A stretch of DNA of 64,000 nucleotides, taken from Magnaporthiopsis rhizophila (lineage: Eukaryota; Ascomycota; Sordariomycetes; Magnaporthales; Magnaporthaceae). The notes below the pieces were generated by a model, which saw only the letters and a list, made by a program, of their open reading frames with translations, was not told the DNA's origin and did no database searches. The stretch spans positions 81,269-145,268 of the forward strand of contig PYSS01000102.1 in NCBI GenBank assembly GCA_003049465.1, given 5' to 3'. The translations under genes and the position numbers were made by a program. Below, piece after piece: positions 32,403-44,815 of this stretch (the stretch's first letter is position 1; each line of letters opens with the position of its first letter).

Positions 32403-33907
32403 TTCTTTTGTGGCTGCTTCCGATTATTCCTTGTCGTTTCGTTGGTGTTGTGCTTTCTGCTTCTTCTGGCGCGTGGCTCCTCCAGGAGTATGTGTTGAAA
32501 GAAGGACTCGCATGGTCTCGTCCATATGCCCGAATGATGTGGGATTCGGCTGTGCTGGACGATTTCACTGCTTCAACAGAAAGCAAATGCCCCGGTCACC
32601 ATGGCTGTGTCGCCATGTTCGACGCGACCCAACTCAGCCAGCATCCCCCGAAGGACCCGTTTCCCGACGACCCCGGTAGTACCCTGCCCGGCTCCTTCCA
32701 CGAATCCAGCGTAGGCTGTTGACCAGGCTGGCTCTTAGCCCATGTGGTCGGGGTCGATACAGCAGGGTTTGTGACACCTGTGGGAGGCCACCCAGCGGGC
32801 GCCGAGGGCGCCGGACAGGCGGGTGACGGCGAGGGGATGGGGCGGGCAGGGGGGTGCCCTGGGCGTCGGGGATCCATTTTCGGCCCTTCAGGAGGGCGAT
32901 GTGGTATACGTAGAAGGGACGGGGGGAGCGTGCGCCAGCCTTCCACCGCGAAAAAATGACGTGTCCGCGTCGAAACCGAACCGAGAGGCATATCAGTCTC
33001 CAGTTGCCGAAGCCGTTGAAGCGAATGTAGAGCTGATGGTGCCCGTGGAAGGACTTGCTGTGTGGGGTGGCCACAAAAGTAGAGCCAAAAATCTAGAGAG
33101 TTGTTCAATGTGCTTGCCTAGGGCTGGTCCCAGACCACGTGTTTTTTTTTTAACCCCTACCTGTTTTTCCCCATACAAAATAAGCTTGTTCTTCCTCGCG
33201 GAAAACACTCCCGGGGTAGCCTTGTCCTTGGGGTGCAGCCGTTTAAGCAGGTTGGCTTGTTAAAATGATGGGTTTAAAGCTATATTTATTGGGCTTTTAA
33301 CCAGGGCCAGGAAGCACCTTGCCCGGATTATAACCTAAGAAGCAAGGAGTTCTTAAAATCCGTATAAAAAAATTCGCAGTTTGGGACCGTCCCCCAGTTA
33401 CTTTCATCGGGGTGTTTCCCGTACATACTTTACATTAGGTGGGGTGTGGCTATTAAACGACAGGAGTTCTGGCATGTTACCAATTTCCCGTTGGACTTGC
33501 TACAAAGGAGTGAAGGGGCCAAGTGACATGCGGAGCCGGTTATTTCGTTTTTAAAAGAGTTGCTTGAGGCGTCGTAATGCATCGCTTGAAATCACTCGTC
33601 GCATACTCCGCGTTAATGCCTCAAGTGGCTGAGATCAAATGTAATCCAATCAGGAACTGTGCACCAAAACGTGAGACGACCTGGTTAACATTATTTGCTA
33701 CTGTCAACACCACTAAAAGCTAGGTACCTACCTACTCAGCGAGGTAGGTAGGTAGCTTAAACTGTAGGTGCTGCGGCAGGATTGTCCGCGTGTTTTTCCG
33801 GCTCCGTGCAGCCAGGGAATGTTGTTGGCGCTGGTGGCTGCCTCCCAACACCGCCCTCTTGTATGCCGCACTCCAACCAGTCAACCAGCCCGATTCCGCG
33901 TAACTGT

Positions 33908-34546
33908 TTACAGGTCGCACTTCATCGACTGGACCTGCTTCGCGAAGTAGTAGTTGCCCATGTCAGGGATGCGCTGGGCCTTGTGAATGGGACCAAGCGA
34001 AGGCTTGTCACAGGCAGGGCCACTAGATTGGAGTTAGCTTGGAGTAGTTCAACTCGACCAAGGTGGATGATAATAAAACATGTGAGGAGGAACTGGAAAG
34101 GCGGGATACGAACGTGAAAAGCGTGCAAGGTCCACCCTCCAGAACCTCGAACGACTGGGTGTTCTTGCTGAAATCGTCCCAAGCGCCGCCCTTGAGGGAG
34201 TCTGTAATTTGACAGGAAAAGTTAGTGATTTTGTAAAGTATGTTGCAAATTTTTTTTTAGCTCTTCCCCTCGTGAACTTACAGCAGCTTCCTGCGCCCTT
34301 GTCGAGGACGGTGACGATGCTTTGGCCAGCGAAGAGGCGACCCTTGGTGAACCTGATCGTGCTTGTTGAACCCGTGACCTGAGCGCCCGGGTTGGGGTTA
34401 AGGAAAGGCTCAGTGTTGCGAATGAGATCAGATGTGGGAGCCGCCGGGACGACGGCAGGGGCGGGGACGGCACCCTCGGTCGGTGCCGCCATGACAGCGG
34501 GGGCAATAACTCCAGCGAGGAGGACGAAAGACTTGGCGGAGACCAT
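33908..34546 (-). CDS. Small secreted protein, candidate effector-like
   Basis: Three exons, complement(join(33908..34022,34114..34201,34282..34546)), 155 aa. Donors are GTAAGT and GTTCGT, acceptors TTACAG and ATCTAG; the frame is kept. Visible: signal peptide M-V-S-A-K-S-F-V-L-L-A-G-V cut after V-M-A-A; a Pro/Ala-rich N-terminal segment; then a compact domain with F-T-K-G-R-L-F-A-G-Q-S-I, G-A-G-S-C-Y-S-L-K-G-G-A-W-D-D-F, G-G-P-C-T-L-F and a C-terminal C-D-L. The four Cys of the mature protein suggest two disulfides. A good TATA lies 146-153 bases upstream. No known domain was recognised; secretion is the only firm inference. Confidence 0.85.
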
Positions 34547-34691
34547 TTTGAAGGATTGATGGGTGGAGCAAATTTATTGCAATGAACGAACGTGATATCT
34601 TATGAAAGTGAACGACAGTATTAAGATATAGCGATTGTGTGTGTGGCGAAGAGGAGCAAATGTGAAGTGATTTTGCACACAATTGATTGCC

Positions 34692-34699
34692 TTTATATA
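34692..34699 (-). promoter_or_regulatory. TATA box (TATATAAA) of the 34 kb secreted protein gene
   Basis: On the minus strand TATATAAA lies 146-153 bases before the ATG at 34546, the same spacing as other TATA boxes in this window. Confidence 0.6.
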
Positions 34700-37249
34700 T
34701 CTGTGATGTAAAGCGGGACTGGGTGCAAATAGCCAAGTCAACGCATTCCCCTGAAGGCCACGGCCGTCCCGTGGCGAAGAGAATAGGGGAAAGGGAAAGG
34801 TCCAATGTGGAGTATGGAGCCACGAAACAATGTTTTACACCTTTCCAGGATTATAAACAAAAATGGAGGCCCTGTTCTTCTCCTTGACGCCGTTGCGGTC
34901 AATCCGGCAGAAACTAAGGCCTGGCTCACACGCTGCAATCCCAAGGGGTCCAACCCGGCGAAAGCGACAAAGGTACTACCACGCCCCGAACGTGGCAAGA
35001 GACATGGAATAGCATTTTGCCAACCGAGTCTCTCCCTCCGGGGGAGCTCTACATTCTGACATCGGACAACCACGAGACCTGACTCTTTCCATGGTTTTTT
35101 TTTGTTAGCCGACCTGCCCGGGACGGCCGGATAGACTGGCGCTGAAACAAGCACCTCGTGCCAGATGGATGGGCAGCAAATTTCCTGTTTAGCAACATCG
35201 GCGCCAAGGGAGGCGTGGAGTTGAAGCAGGAGCACAGCATCGTGGCCGAGCGGCCAATGCTGTTCCGCTTCGACGGCGGCCTGCGAGCGGTTTGGGCTCC
35301 AGGCCTCCCGCGTCACGTGGGGCACGAGCGCTTCGTCGAGTGGAGAGCCAAGCGGGAGTGATGGTCCGAGGGGGACCGCCGCCAAGCACAGGGAGACAAA
35401 GCTCCCAGGCCGCGGATACAAAAATACTCGGCCTGTCAACTCGATCTGGGGTTGCTTCGTGACAATGCGTCCGATGGTGGAGCCATTACCTAATGGATCT
35501 GTTCGCTAGCAACCCCCTTTTTTTTCGGCTTCTATCAACCTCGACCAAATTCATGTCGCGCAGTCCGTGAAGATGTCCCAAGCACCGAGAAACCGTGCAA
35601 ATTTACCGCCGATTGAAGCGTAGTAGTAAGCAGTGAGACGGTGCAAGGGTTTATTAGGTTGCGGCAGAGCGACGACCTCCGTAATTAACCTTCATGCTTC
35701 CGTATATAGGCACCTCGCCTGCCTAATCGGGCAAGGATGGGCCCCACACCACAGTGCTGACCAAATCCGTTTTCATGCGTTGGTTTTCCAACACAAACCC
35801 GATCGCGCGTATGCTTACGCCGGTTTGCGGTTATTTAATACGGGTAATGCAGCCAAATAGTACGTAATCTCTATACCGTTTGATTAACGGGTGCTGTTGG
35901 CCGACGTTGCTAATTGCGTTGAAAAAAAAAAAGCTTGAGTTTGGGTTGGCAAATGCGTGCAACCCGGGTTTGTTAGGCACTGTGGTGTGGGGGGTTTAAC
36001 TATGTACGGAGGTCGCCGAGGGAGAACACGAGGACGTCTTGTGCAACCGCTGACGTCTTGGCAGGTTGGGGTAAGTGGCCGAGGCGACTGCTGGCCAGGC
36101 CGAGGATGATGTGGGTGGCGAATCGAACGACCGGCTTGTTGGTTTCGCGCCAATTTTTAGGGCCTGCACTTTCACGAGCAGCCGCTGGCCTGATCTTGGA
36201 AATGATCGGGGTTACGGGGAGGGCCTCGGGAGGCAAAGAGGGCAAGGCCGGAGAATTGAGGCTTCGGAGCATCGGGGCGAGAGCGGGAAAGGAAACGTGA
36301 AAAAAAGATGGTGTGTAAGCCCGGCAGCCACGATGCGGGGTGGCGTCATCATTTTGGCAGAAAGCCAATGAGAGGAAGGGCAGCGTTGGCGGCATGGCAT
36401 GTTTCTTTCTAGCTCGACTTGGCAGGATGAGAATTGGCGCAAAAAAAACCCCCCCGTCACGCTAGCGACGCTCCGGTGCCTCGGTCAAGGGCACGTCCTG
36501 CTGTTGGCTGGCGCATTCGCCACAAGTCCAGGGGGTCGGGCATCAACGTTTGGCGCTGGCGTCGAAAAGAAAGAGCGGCAGAGAAAAAAGAAAAAAAAAA
36601 GGCCAGTCCATTATCACCTGTTTTTAAGGGAAATGCAAATCGCCTCGGTGATCCACCCGGGCTGGCTTGTCCGACACGAAGCCAGGCGGTCGGTGATAAG
36701 GCAGGCCCCAGGGAATTCGTTGGAGCCCTGGCATTGGCCCGGCGTGTCCGGGCGACCGAGATCTCGCCGCTCACCCCGGCTGACTTGGTGGAGAGAGTTG
36801 GTCGACCGGCTGACGCACCTTTCTTTTTTGGCGTTTGCTCTATCTAGCGTTCCATTGGTTTTGACGACTGTCATCATCCATCGCTCGGGGTTTCAAGGAG
36901 CACTTAGCCGTGGTCTCGGATGAGCCTACCGAGACCGAAAAAGCAAGGTGGTCGGTCGCCTCACACACAGACATCCAGACCCGGCAGGCTGGAGATATCG
37001 TTTGTCAATGTTTAATGTCTGCCAGTTATCGAGGACCATGCAGCCGGCGGGGGCACCGGGGCGCCGCTCGGGGCAGAAGCGGCCCCTTCCCCCTCAGCCC
37101 AGCCAGGTCGCATACGGGGCGGCGCTGACTGGCCAGGGTGGTATTGCTGGCCGCTGACTCGCGGGGGCAGCCAGAGAGCCAGAGTTTAATTTGCCCTTTT
37201 GATTGGGGTTGCATGATTGCTTGGAAAGTGGGTTGTTTGTGCCTCCATC

Positions 37250-37277
37250 TTTTTTTTTTTTTTTTTTTTTTTTTTTT
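37250..37277. repeat. 28-base poly-T tract
   Basis: Uninterrupted T run in the long spacer before the amino-acid permease gene. Confidence 0.8.
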
Positions 37278-38818
37278 GTTTGCTGCCGCTCAATTTTGAT
37301 ATTTTGTTGACGGCCCGGGCTGGTGGTAAATGTCGTCGAAAAAGGGGCTTTAAAAAAATCCATGCAACCTAAGAGATTTCCAAGGTTTGGGCCAAGACGG
37401 GAAAGCGCGATTGGCGTGGCGTGCGTCGGGCATACGTGATCGGTCAAACTCTCGGCGCACCCGGCACTCGGACTTGCTTCCATCCTTCACACAAGAGCCG
37501 CCCGCCGCGGCGATTTGCCCGAGGCAGGGCAGGCGCGCCCAGTGTCAAGGTGCCAAAAATCGAAAGAACGACCTAACCAAAAACCGACCAGGGTTGGTTT
37601 GGCTATCAGAAGTGTGGGGAGACTTGACTTTTTTGAGTTAGCTTCCTGTGGAGACGCCGCGGTCCAACTGCATCTTTTCTCCTCCATTTGATGGGCTCCG
37701 ACATTGCATGCTTTTTTTTGTTGCGTTGCTTCTTTTGCTTATCGAGGCTCGGTGATGAAAAGTGGACAAGCGCGTGTCATCAACAATTGCGCTCCATCCT
37801 TGACACATGCCATGTCTACCAGGGGACATGGGACATGGATTCGTATTCGGCCGTTTGGACCCCTCTCAGCGTCTGTCCGTCGACGGCCATTGCGGGTCGG
37901 CTGAAGAGCCAGATGGGACGAAGGCTGTGGCCGTCGCCTCTGATTCCCGAGGAGGCGGACCAGATAGGACCCGGTATTGGCTGGACGAGAACGCTGGCTT
38001 CCATGGCCCAAAACGGCATGCAAAACAGGTACATCTTGCATCTTCTCTCCTCCTACATCGACGACGCTTCCCGACCTGGCCGCGCGCCGATCCGGTCTGG
38101 CCGCCTGCATGTGTGAGCGGGTCGGTGTTCTAGAAGGGAAAGTTCTCCAGCTGATTTGCTTCGTCTGGGTGCAACCTCCGAGACAGGCTGGCGTTCCCAC
38201 ACACACCAGACACCTTCCTTTCTGCGTAACGGGCCGAGGATGTCTGTTTGCTTGCTCTCGCCTCCTCCTCGCATTCTCTTCCTCCCATCTTCCCTGTCCT
38301 GGCCCCCTGCACCCTGTCCGCTGCCAATCTTTGGGCTCCATCCAAGGTCAATGGGCAATCAGTTCGCACGTCCCGTCGTCCATCCAGTCAGAGACGGGAT
38401 GGTAATCTGACTGCGGGGGAAGGTCCATGGCAACAGCGACCTTGTCTCCCCCAGTGAATCCCTCCGCATTTTTTACATAAAAGAAACAAGGACCCCGACT
38501 TCTCCTCCGCACGCTTGCTGGCCCGCTCTCTCCCTCTTGCGCCTGCATTCTCTCCTTTCCCCAGCCCAAGAGGACTTTGCTCCTCCCAGTTCTCGCCCCT
38601 TCCCCGCGAGCAACGTTCGGCTTGGCGCAGCTCTGCCCGCCTTTTTTTTCTCCAGTTCTTAAAAGGTGGGAATTTCCCGCACCTAATTCTTACCTTATTC
38701 TTGTTCCCCAGCCCTCCGCGATTCATTCACGTGGCTGTGACATCATTGGCGCCTCAAATCGACCCATACCCCGTATTTTACGAGCCAGCGCGCATTTGAG
38801 TAGAGAATCGTCGCCAAA

Positions 38819-40762
38819 ATGTCCTCCAACGAGGAGATTGGCGTCGAGCCCAAGAAGCAGCCGTCTCCGGACGCTGTTTCCAAGCCCGAGGCCGGCACGG
38901 TCGACTACCGCCAGGAGGACTTTTGGACGCGCAACGGCCTCAACCTGAAGTCGTTCCAGCGCAGGGAATATGGCACCGGCATCGTTGAGCTGGAGCAGAG
39001 CATGAAGGGCAGGCATCTGCACATGATTGCCATTGGTGAGTAGCGCAGCCCGCCTTGGACTCTGCATGCTGTGTTTGGACCGCGTTGCTGACCTGCATCA
39101 CCTACAGGTGGCTCGATCGGCGCTGGTTTCTTTGTCGGTTCCGGTGGCGCTCTCGCCAGTGGTGTAAGTCCAAAAAAAAAAAAACTTTCCTAAATCGCAT
39201 CTACGGCGAGACGCATACTGACAAGACAACCACATCATTCAGGGCCCTGGAGCGCTTCTCGTCAACTTCCTGATTATCGGTGTCATGATGTTCAACGTCG
39301 TCTACGCCCTCGGCGAGATGGCCATCATGTACCCTGTCTCCGGCGGCTTCTACACCTACTCGAACCGGTTCATCGATCCCTCCTGGGGCTTTGCCATGGG
39401 CTGGAACTACGTCTTTCAATGGGCCATCGTCCTGCCGCTCGAGCTGACTGTTTGCGGCATCACGGTTTCGTACTGGAACGCCGACATCAGCGTCGGCGTC
39501 TGGATCGCAGTGTTCTGGGCCGCCATCCTGATCGTCAACGTCTTCGGCACGCTCGGCTACGCCGAGGAGGAGTTCTGGGCCTCAGCCTTCAAGCTGATCG
39601 CGACCGTCATCTTCCTCGTCATCGCCTTCGTGCTGGTGCTCGGCGGTGGTCCCAAGAACGGCCGCTACGGCGACTACTGGGGCGACCGCCTCTGGCACGA
39701 GAGCCCTCCCTTCAAGAACGGCTTCCGCGGCTTCTGCAGCGTGTTCGTCACCGCCGCCTTCGCCTTCAGCGGAACCGAGCTCGTCGGCCTGGCCGCTGCC
39801 GAGGCGCGCAACCCCGTCAAGGAGATGCCCGGCGCCATCAAGCAGGTCTTTTGGCGTATTACTCTGTAAGTTTTCCTATGTGCTATTTCGTCGGCCGTCA
39901 CTACAGGCGCATTTGTTAATACCACGTCGCCCGCAGGTTCTACATCCTCGGCCTCTTCTTCGTCGGTCTCCTGATCAGCGCCAACGATCCGCGCCTGATC
40001 GGTTCCAACTCCCACGACGTCCACGCCTCTCCCTTCGTGCTCGTCGGAAAGTACGCTGGCCTCAACGGCTTCGATCACTTTATGAACATCACAATTCTAG
40101 TCTCCGTCCTTTCCATCGGTGTCTCGGCCGTGTACGGCGGCTCGCGCACCCTGACGGCGCTGTCCCAGCAGGGTTACGCGCCCAAGATCTTCAGCTACAT
40201 CGACCGCTCCGGCCGGCCCCTGTTCAGCGTGGGCATCCTCATCGCCTTCGGCCTCCTCGGCTTCATCAACATGAACGCCCAGGGCGAGGTCGTCTTCAAC
40301 TGGCTGCTTTCGCTCTCGTCCCTGGCCGCGCTCTTCACCTGGGGCTCCATCTGCCTCTCGCACATTCGGTTCCGCAGCGCGTGGGCTTACCACGGCCACA
40401 CCGTGGACGAGATCCCGTTCAAGGCCATTGGCGGCGTCTGGGGCTCCTGGATCGGCTTTTTGATGTGCATCCTCGTGCTCCTGGCCCAGCTCTTCGCCGC
40501 CATCGCGCCTCCGCCCAAGGCCGGCCAGGAGCCCAAGATCTCCAACGCCGAGGAGTTCTTCCAGGCCTTCCTCGCCTTCTTCATCGTCATCTTCTTCTGG
40601 ATCGTCGGGTACCTCTGGAAGAGGCAGGGCTGGCTCAAGCTGGACCAGATCGACGTTGACACGGGCCGCCGCGAGCTTCCCTGGGACGAGATCCACGCCT
40701 ACCGTGCCGAGGTCGCGGCCATGCCCACCTGGAAGCGCATTTGGCACACCGTCTTTGTCTGA
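38819..40762 (+). CDS. Fungal amino-acid permease (APC superfamily, YAT/GAP-like)
   Basis: Four exons, join(38819..39035,39108..39163,39243..39865,39937..40762), 573 aa. Introns are 71-79 bases with GTGAGT/GTAAGT donors. It is a plasma-membrane proton-coupled importer of amino acids. Visible: a soluble N terminus with R-R-E-Y-G-T-G-I-V-E-L-E-Q-S-M, then K-G-R-H-L-H-M-I-A-I-G-G-S-I-G-A-G-F-F-V-G-S-G-G-A, which is the TM1 substrate-binding break (most relatives have G-T-G-L-F-V). Also Y-P-V-S-G-G-F-Y-T-Y-S-N-R-F in TM3, F-S-G-T-E-L-V-G-L-A-A-A-E in TM6 and Y-G-G-S-R-T-L-T-A-L-S-Q-Q-G-Y-A-P-K in TM8. Twelve membrane segments are expected. Substrate range is not predictable. The 56-base second exon lies between two introns inside TM1. 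Confidence 0.94.
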
Positions 40763-41431
40763 TACGACTGCGGGTGCAAGGTCTGGGCGTGTGTATGGAC
40801 GCAAGGGGGGGAGGGCGACCAACGGGATACGGCCCATCATGTTCCCGGTTGTGTATTTTTGGATTGAATACCTTTGAAGTTCGAGATACCTCTGTCGTAT
40901 TGCTAGTAGACGCATGCTAGTTTCTACGGTATTCTTTGTGCAGCTGCTCTTCCTTGCGAATGCCACTTGGTTCTCCTGCCCTTCCGGCGTTTGACCCACA
41001 TGTCGCTGCTACGAAGAGTGTGCGGCAACTTGGTGTCCATGCCATGGGAGCCCATCCCAACGTGGTAGTATCAAGCGCATCACCCTGTTTGCATACTAAT
41101 TTTATCTCTGAACCTGTGTGGAATCGCAAGTGTTCGCTAGCTCTGGCGAAGAATCTTCATTGGGCAGGAGATGATGCGAAAGAAATACAGTACAAACAAA
41201 CTCCGCGCTATGTTCATTGTTCATCCATCTCACCTCCCTTGATACAGTCGTCAGCCGTCATGCCGTCATGCCGTCATGGTCGCCAAAAGACACGGCGCCC
41301 AAATGCAACGAATCATCCCATCAGCCCATCGACCAGCCGAGGCGGGATGGACTGCCGAAACGCCACCGCTTCCGACGCCCGAACTTTTTTTTTTTTTTTT
41401 TGTTGCATAAACGAACACCACCTCCACCCAG
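40763..41431. other. Intergenic, no gene seen
   Basis: About 670 bases between convergent genes, holding their 3' flanks. A 17-base poly-T (41385-41401) sits just past the stop of the minus-strand gene. Confidence 0.65.
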
Positions 41432-42282
41432 CTAGCTGTGCCCAGCCTCCCGCCGCTGCTGCTCCCACAGCCGCCTGAGCACATCCGCGTTCCTGCGGAC
41501 GATGGCGTCGGCGTCCTCGCGCGCCGACGTCCGGAACTTGCTGCTGAAGTATTGGTGGTGGTGGTTCTGGGCCTCGGGCATGGCCGCGGAGGAGGAGGAG
41601 GAGGAGGAGGAGGAGGAGGAGGAGGAGGAAGCGTCGGCCAAGTGGCTGGCCCAGCTGGGGGCCATCTCGACGCGACCACCGATGCCGGCCGCGAAACGGG
41701 GGAGGAGGCCCTGGTGTGTTTCTGGGTCGTCTTGGGGTCCTGAGGACCACGGTAAGCTTTGGGTTTGCTAGAACCAATGTGGGTAGGAAGGTTGGGGGGT
41801 AGTGAAGCGATGGGATTGATGGAATTCGTGCTTGTCAGACACAGGTTGAGGGAACAATGTTTTCAGATGCGGGAGAAAAGGAAGCAACAAAAGCGGAAAG
41901 GAGCGTGTGTAATACCATGATGTGCCGGAAGCGCAGGCCCTCCAGGCCGTCCCCTGGCGACATAGGACTCAACAAGCACCCGGACGAGGCCGTCCGCCGA
42001 CGCCGAAGTGTCACCCCCCGCAGCGGCGTGGGCCACGACGCTGGCGCCCATGCTGTCAGCCAGTCCGAGGAACTCGCAGATGGCCCGCCGGTCCGTCGGC
42101 CGTGGCAGCCGCATGGCCGCGTGGTAGACGGGGTTCCCGTCCCGGTCCGTGCGAGTGTCGGCCGGCAGCATCGGGAAGTCTGGGTGTCGATCCCTGCCGT
42201 CGCCTCCTCCGCCGGTGCCGCCGCCGCTGCTGCTGTTATCTGGAGCGCTTCCGTCCGGGTTTAGGATTGACCGGAGGTGCAT
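41432..42282 (-). CDS. Unknown protein with poly-serine run
   Basis: Two exons, complement(join(41432..41739,41916..42282)), 224 aa. The 176-base intron has donor GTATTA and acceptor CCTCAG, and the frame is kept across it. The N-terminal part has a Gly/Ser-rich linker, then D-R-D-G-N-P-V-Y-H-A-A-M-R-L and I-C-E-F-L-G-L-A-D-S-M-G-A-S-V-V, which loosely recalls an ankyrin-like helix pair but is too weak to call. After it come S-W-A-S-H-L-A-D-A, fourteen Ser encoded by a TCC repeat, H-H-H-Q-Y-F-S-S-K-F-R-T-S-A and a charged C-terminal helix (D-A-D-A-I-V-R-R-N-A-D-V-L-R-R-L-W). No signal peptide or membrane segment. Conserved-looking blocks on both sides of the intron support a real gene. Confidence 0.6.
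41587..41629. repeat. GGA/TCC trinucleotide repeat in coding sequence
   Basis: About fourteen GGA units on the + strand read as TCC serine codons on the coding strand of the unknown gene. A likely site of length variation between strains. Confidence 0.9.
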
Positions 42283-44815
42283 GGCGTCTTTACGGCCCCC
42301 TATTTTCGCCGGTTTCGCCCCGCCCCCTTCTTTCCTTTTCCTTCTCCGGTCTCCCTTGCTTTCTGGGCCTATTCTTCTCTTTTGTGGTTATGACGCTGCG
42401 GTATAGTAGTATTCGGGTGTTGGAGTGGCCGAAAGGGGAAAAGCTTCGGATCGGCAATCGTGTGGAAAAGCCCTTGGGATGTTGACGGATCCTGCGAGAT
42501 CTAAGCGATGTTGATACGCCCTTTGGAAGCTTGGCTCTTTTTGTAAAGTCGCAGTCGCGACAGAGACGCAGCAGATCATTCGTTCTTTTACATATTTGTG
42601 CCCTAGGAGGGACCTGCCGATTCCATTACCGGGAGCCCCTATATACCTATCACCTCCATGGCAGGATCGATGCTGCGGGGACGGCGACCAAGGAACTGGG
42701 CCCGTTTGGGCCCGTATTTTTTTGGGACTGAAACGGACCCGAACGGGCGGTCGATTTTTGAGGGGGCTAATTTGCCCGGATTTCCCAATGGATGGTGGCC
42801 TTTCCGTCCGGTTTAACCGCCAAGGCGGCAGCTATCAGGCGTGGCCAGGGCCCATGTTCCAGGGTGTTTCCATGCAGAAAACCACGTCATGGGCACCTTT
42901 CCCTTCAAAGTATTTTTCTTCTGCAGTTGGAGAGGGCAAAATTCGCCCAACGAGACATCCGTTATCGCCACAACCCTTTCCAGGCTGCGGTGTGCGTCGC
43001 ACCGCGTTATGCACGACAGGTGCGCGAGGGGGGAAAAAAAAATGTCCTCCCTGCCGCGTGATAGGGGGCGCAGGAGGGCTCGCGGCCGTTTCTTTTCGCC
43101 AGCATTGGGGTTCAAATCCCTCGTGCGTCCGTCAAAAGGTTGATCCCCCAAGCTGCGTGCTATGTGCTTACTCCGACGCCCGCTGGCTGCCCGCAGGGCT
43201 GCGGCACTCACGCTACGTTGGGTGGTAATGGACAGGCGGCTGGCTGGCTCGATGTTGTGTTTCCGAGCCAAGATCTGTTGGGCTCGTGTTCGCCCCCAAG
43301 ACGGCCACGCTGTGTAAATCCTCACCTCGCCTCTGTAGAGCTAGCCGCTACGACCATGGTCTCGTCCTGCGTGTCTGAGATTAAACGAAGCGTGGGAGCC
43401 ATGCAGCGTGGGAGCCCGCGCCGGTCGCGGAGCTGGATCTTGGGTCTACCTGATGGATCCCGCCCTCGGGTCGTCAACATATGGTGTGGCGTCTCTGCCA
43501 ACTAGCCCACACACCCACCACTCGCCGAAAGGGCCGAAGACAGCAGTCGTCCCAGGTACAGGAACGGCGGTCGGGGAACAGCAAAACGAGAAGCTGTGGT
43601 AGACGAAATGGGAAGGCTCTGCGTCCTGTAGGCAGCTGAAATCGATATTAAGCCCATCAATATCATTGCGGGGTAGGTTGCCTTCTTCTTGGCCGATGGT
43701 GACAACGCATTGGTTTGTGGTAACACGAGGGGGAAATGAATGGCATAATTAGCATGGACTATGCTGCGGACTGAACTGGCTGGCCACCCCTTTGGTCACT
43801 CAAACCCGTCCGTGGGTCCGCATGTAGCGTGGAGATGCCGTCGGAAGGGGAGAAAAGGGAGACAAAAAAAACCGGAGTGACCCATGATGCCTTGGTGGTT
43901 CTCTGTGTGAATCGGGCGGGTCAAATGCAGCGGTGAGTGGTTCTAGTGGCGTGTCCGCTGCTGACGTGACATGCTCGCTCCGAGAAGGTTAAAAAGAGGA
44001 GGATTTATGTAATCCTTGGCTAAGTTAGATTAGACACTGGGCAAGGCCCGTTCAAGCGGCCGTTACTGTGCAATCTGGTTAGGCGTAAAACATGGGTCTG
44101 CCGTGCCATCCGGCCGACTCACTTTGGGACAAAGTTCCCGTAGACGGGGATCCGATTCCATGTGGCTGGCCGCCGTCTGCAGGCCAGAAGCAGTCAGCAG
44201 TGGGGTGGGGGAAAGGACCGACAGCGAGGAAAAAAAACAGGGAGAGTAAAAGGGATTTTTGTTGGGGAGTAAACACTAACCTCACTGAGTTCCAGTCATG
44301 GGAAAAGGGGCCGAGCTGCTCGCTCTGTCTCGCGTGTAGGCAAGTTACCGAGGGGGCGGTTACATGCATGGTGGGCAAAATGCCTGGGTCCATTCCCACT
44401 AGCCCCATGCAGGTCTCGGCTAGGGGCAAGATGCAGTCGGGGGGCCACCGGCGCGGCTAAGGGATCGAGGTTTTTTTTTTTCTTCTGGCGAATCCAAGGC
44501 GGCATATGTTTCATTGCTTGCAGTCGTGATCATATATTTCTACCATGGTTCGCGAGTTAATGCTAATCATGTAAAAATTGGAGTGAGTATGCAAGTCGAC
44601 GAAAATGGAAATATTGATACAAGGATAGATTAAGAAGCCCGGGGCGGGCATGGGATACGGTAATGATAAATGGTAAAGCGTGTCCGAATTTAACCCCCAC
44701 ATGGAGACGCGGACCAACACCCATGCCTCTCGTCTCAGCTGCCGCTCTGATTTGCCGAACAAAGTCCGACGGTCTGTTCCACAAACACAGAGCTGGAACT
44801 TTCTGCCGGGCCGAA
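42283..44815. other. Long intergenic region, no gene recognised
   Basis: About 2.5 kb. Short frames on both strands carry no known motif. A T-loop-like GGGGTTCAAATCCC at 43107-43120 has no matching acceptor or anticodon arm and is not a tRNA. The right end is the 3' flank of the splicing-factor gene. Confidence 0.55.

Larger units (their letters stand above)
31378..33907. other. Intergenic region with a poly-A tract and an AT-rich, probably relic segment
   Basis: About 2.5 kb. A 34-base poly-A lies at 31885-31918. From about 33,150 to 33,720 the sequence is clearly more AT-rich than the rest of the window and holds no open frame of note, as expected for a degraded (possibly RIP-mutated) repeat. 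A palindromic TAGGTACCTACCTA...TAGGTAGGTAGCTT patch lies at 33720-33757. Confidence 0.5.
34547..38818. other. Long intergenic region, no gene recognised
   Basis: About 4.3 kb between divergent genes, the longest gap in the window. It holds a 28-base poly-T (37250-37277) and several CT-rich stretches near 38,200-38,720 that look like promoter or 5' UTR of the amino-acid permease. A 131-codon minus-strand frame (36000-36395) is the only one with C-rich third positions; it is not recognised. Confidence 0.5.

Noticed and set aside
43107..43130. tRNA T-loop-like GGGGTTCAAATCCC
   Set aside because: No pairing acceptor, D arm or anticodon arm on either strand.
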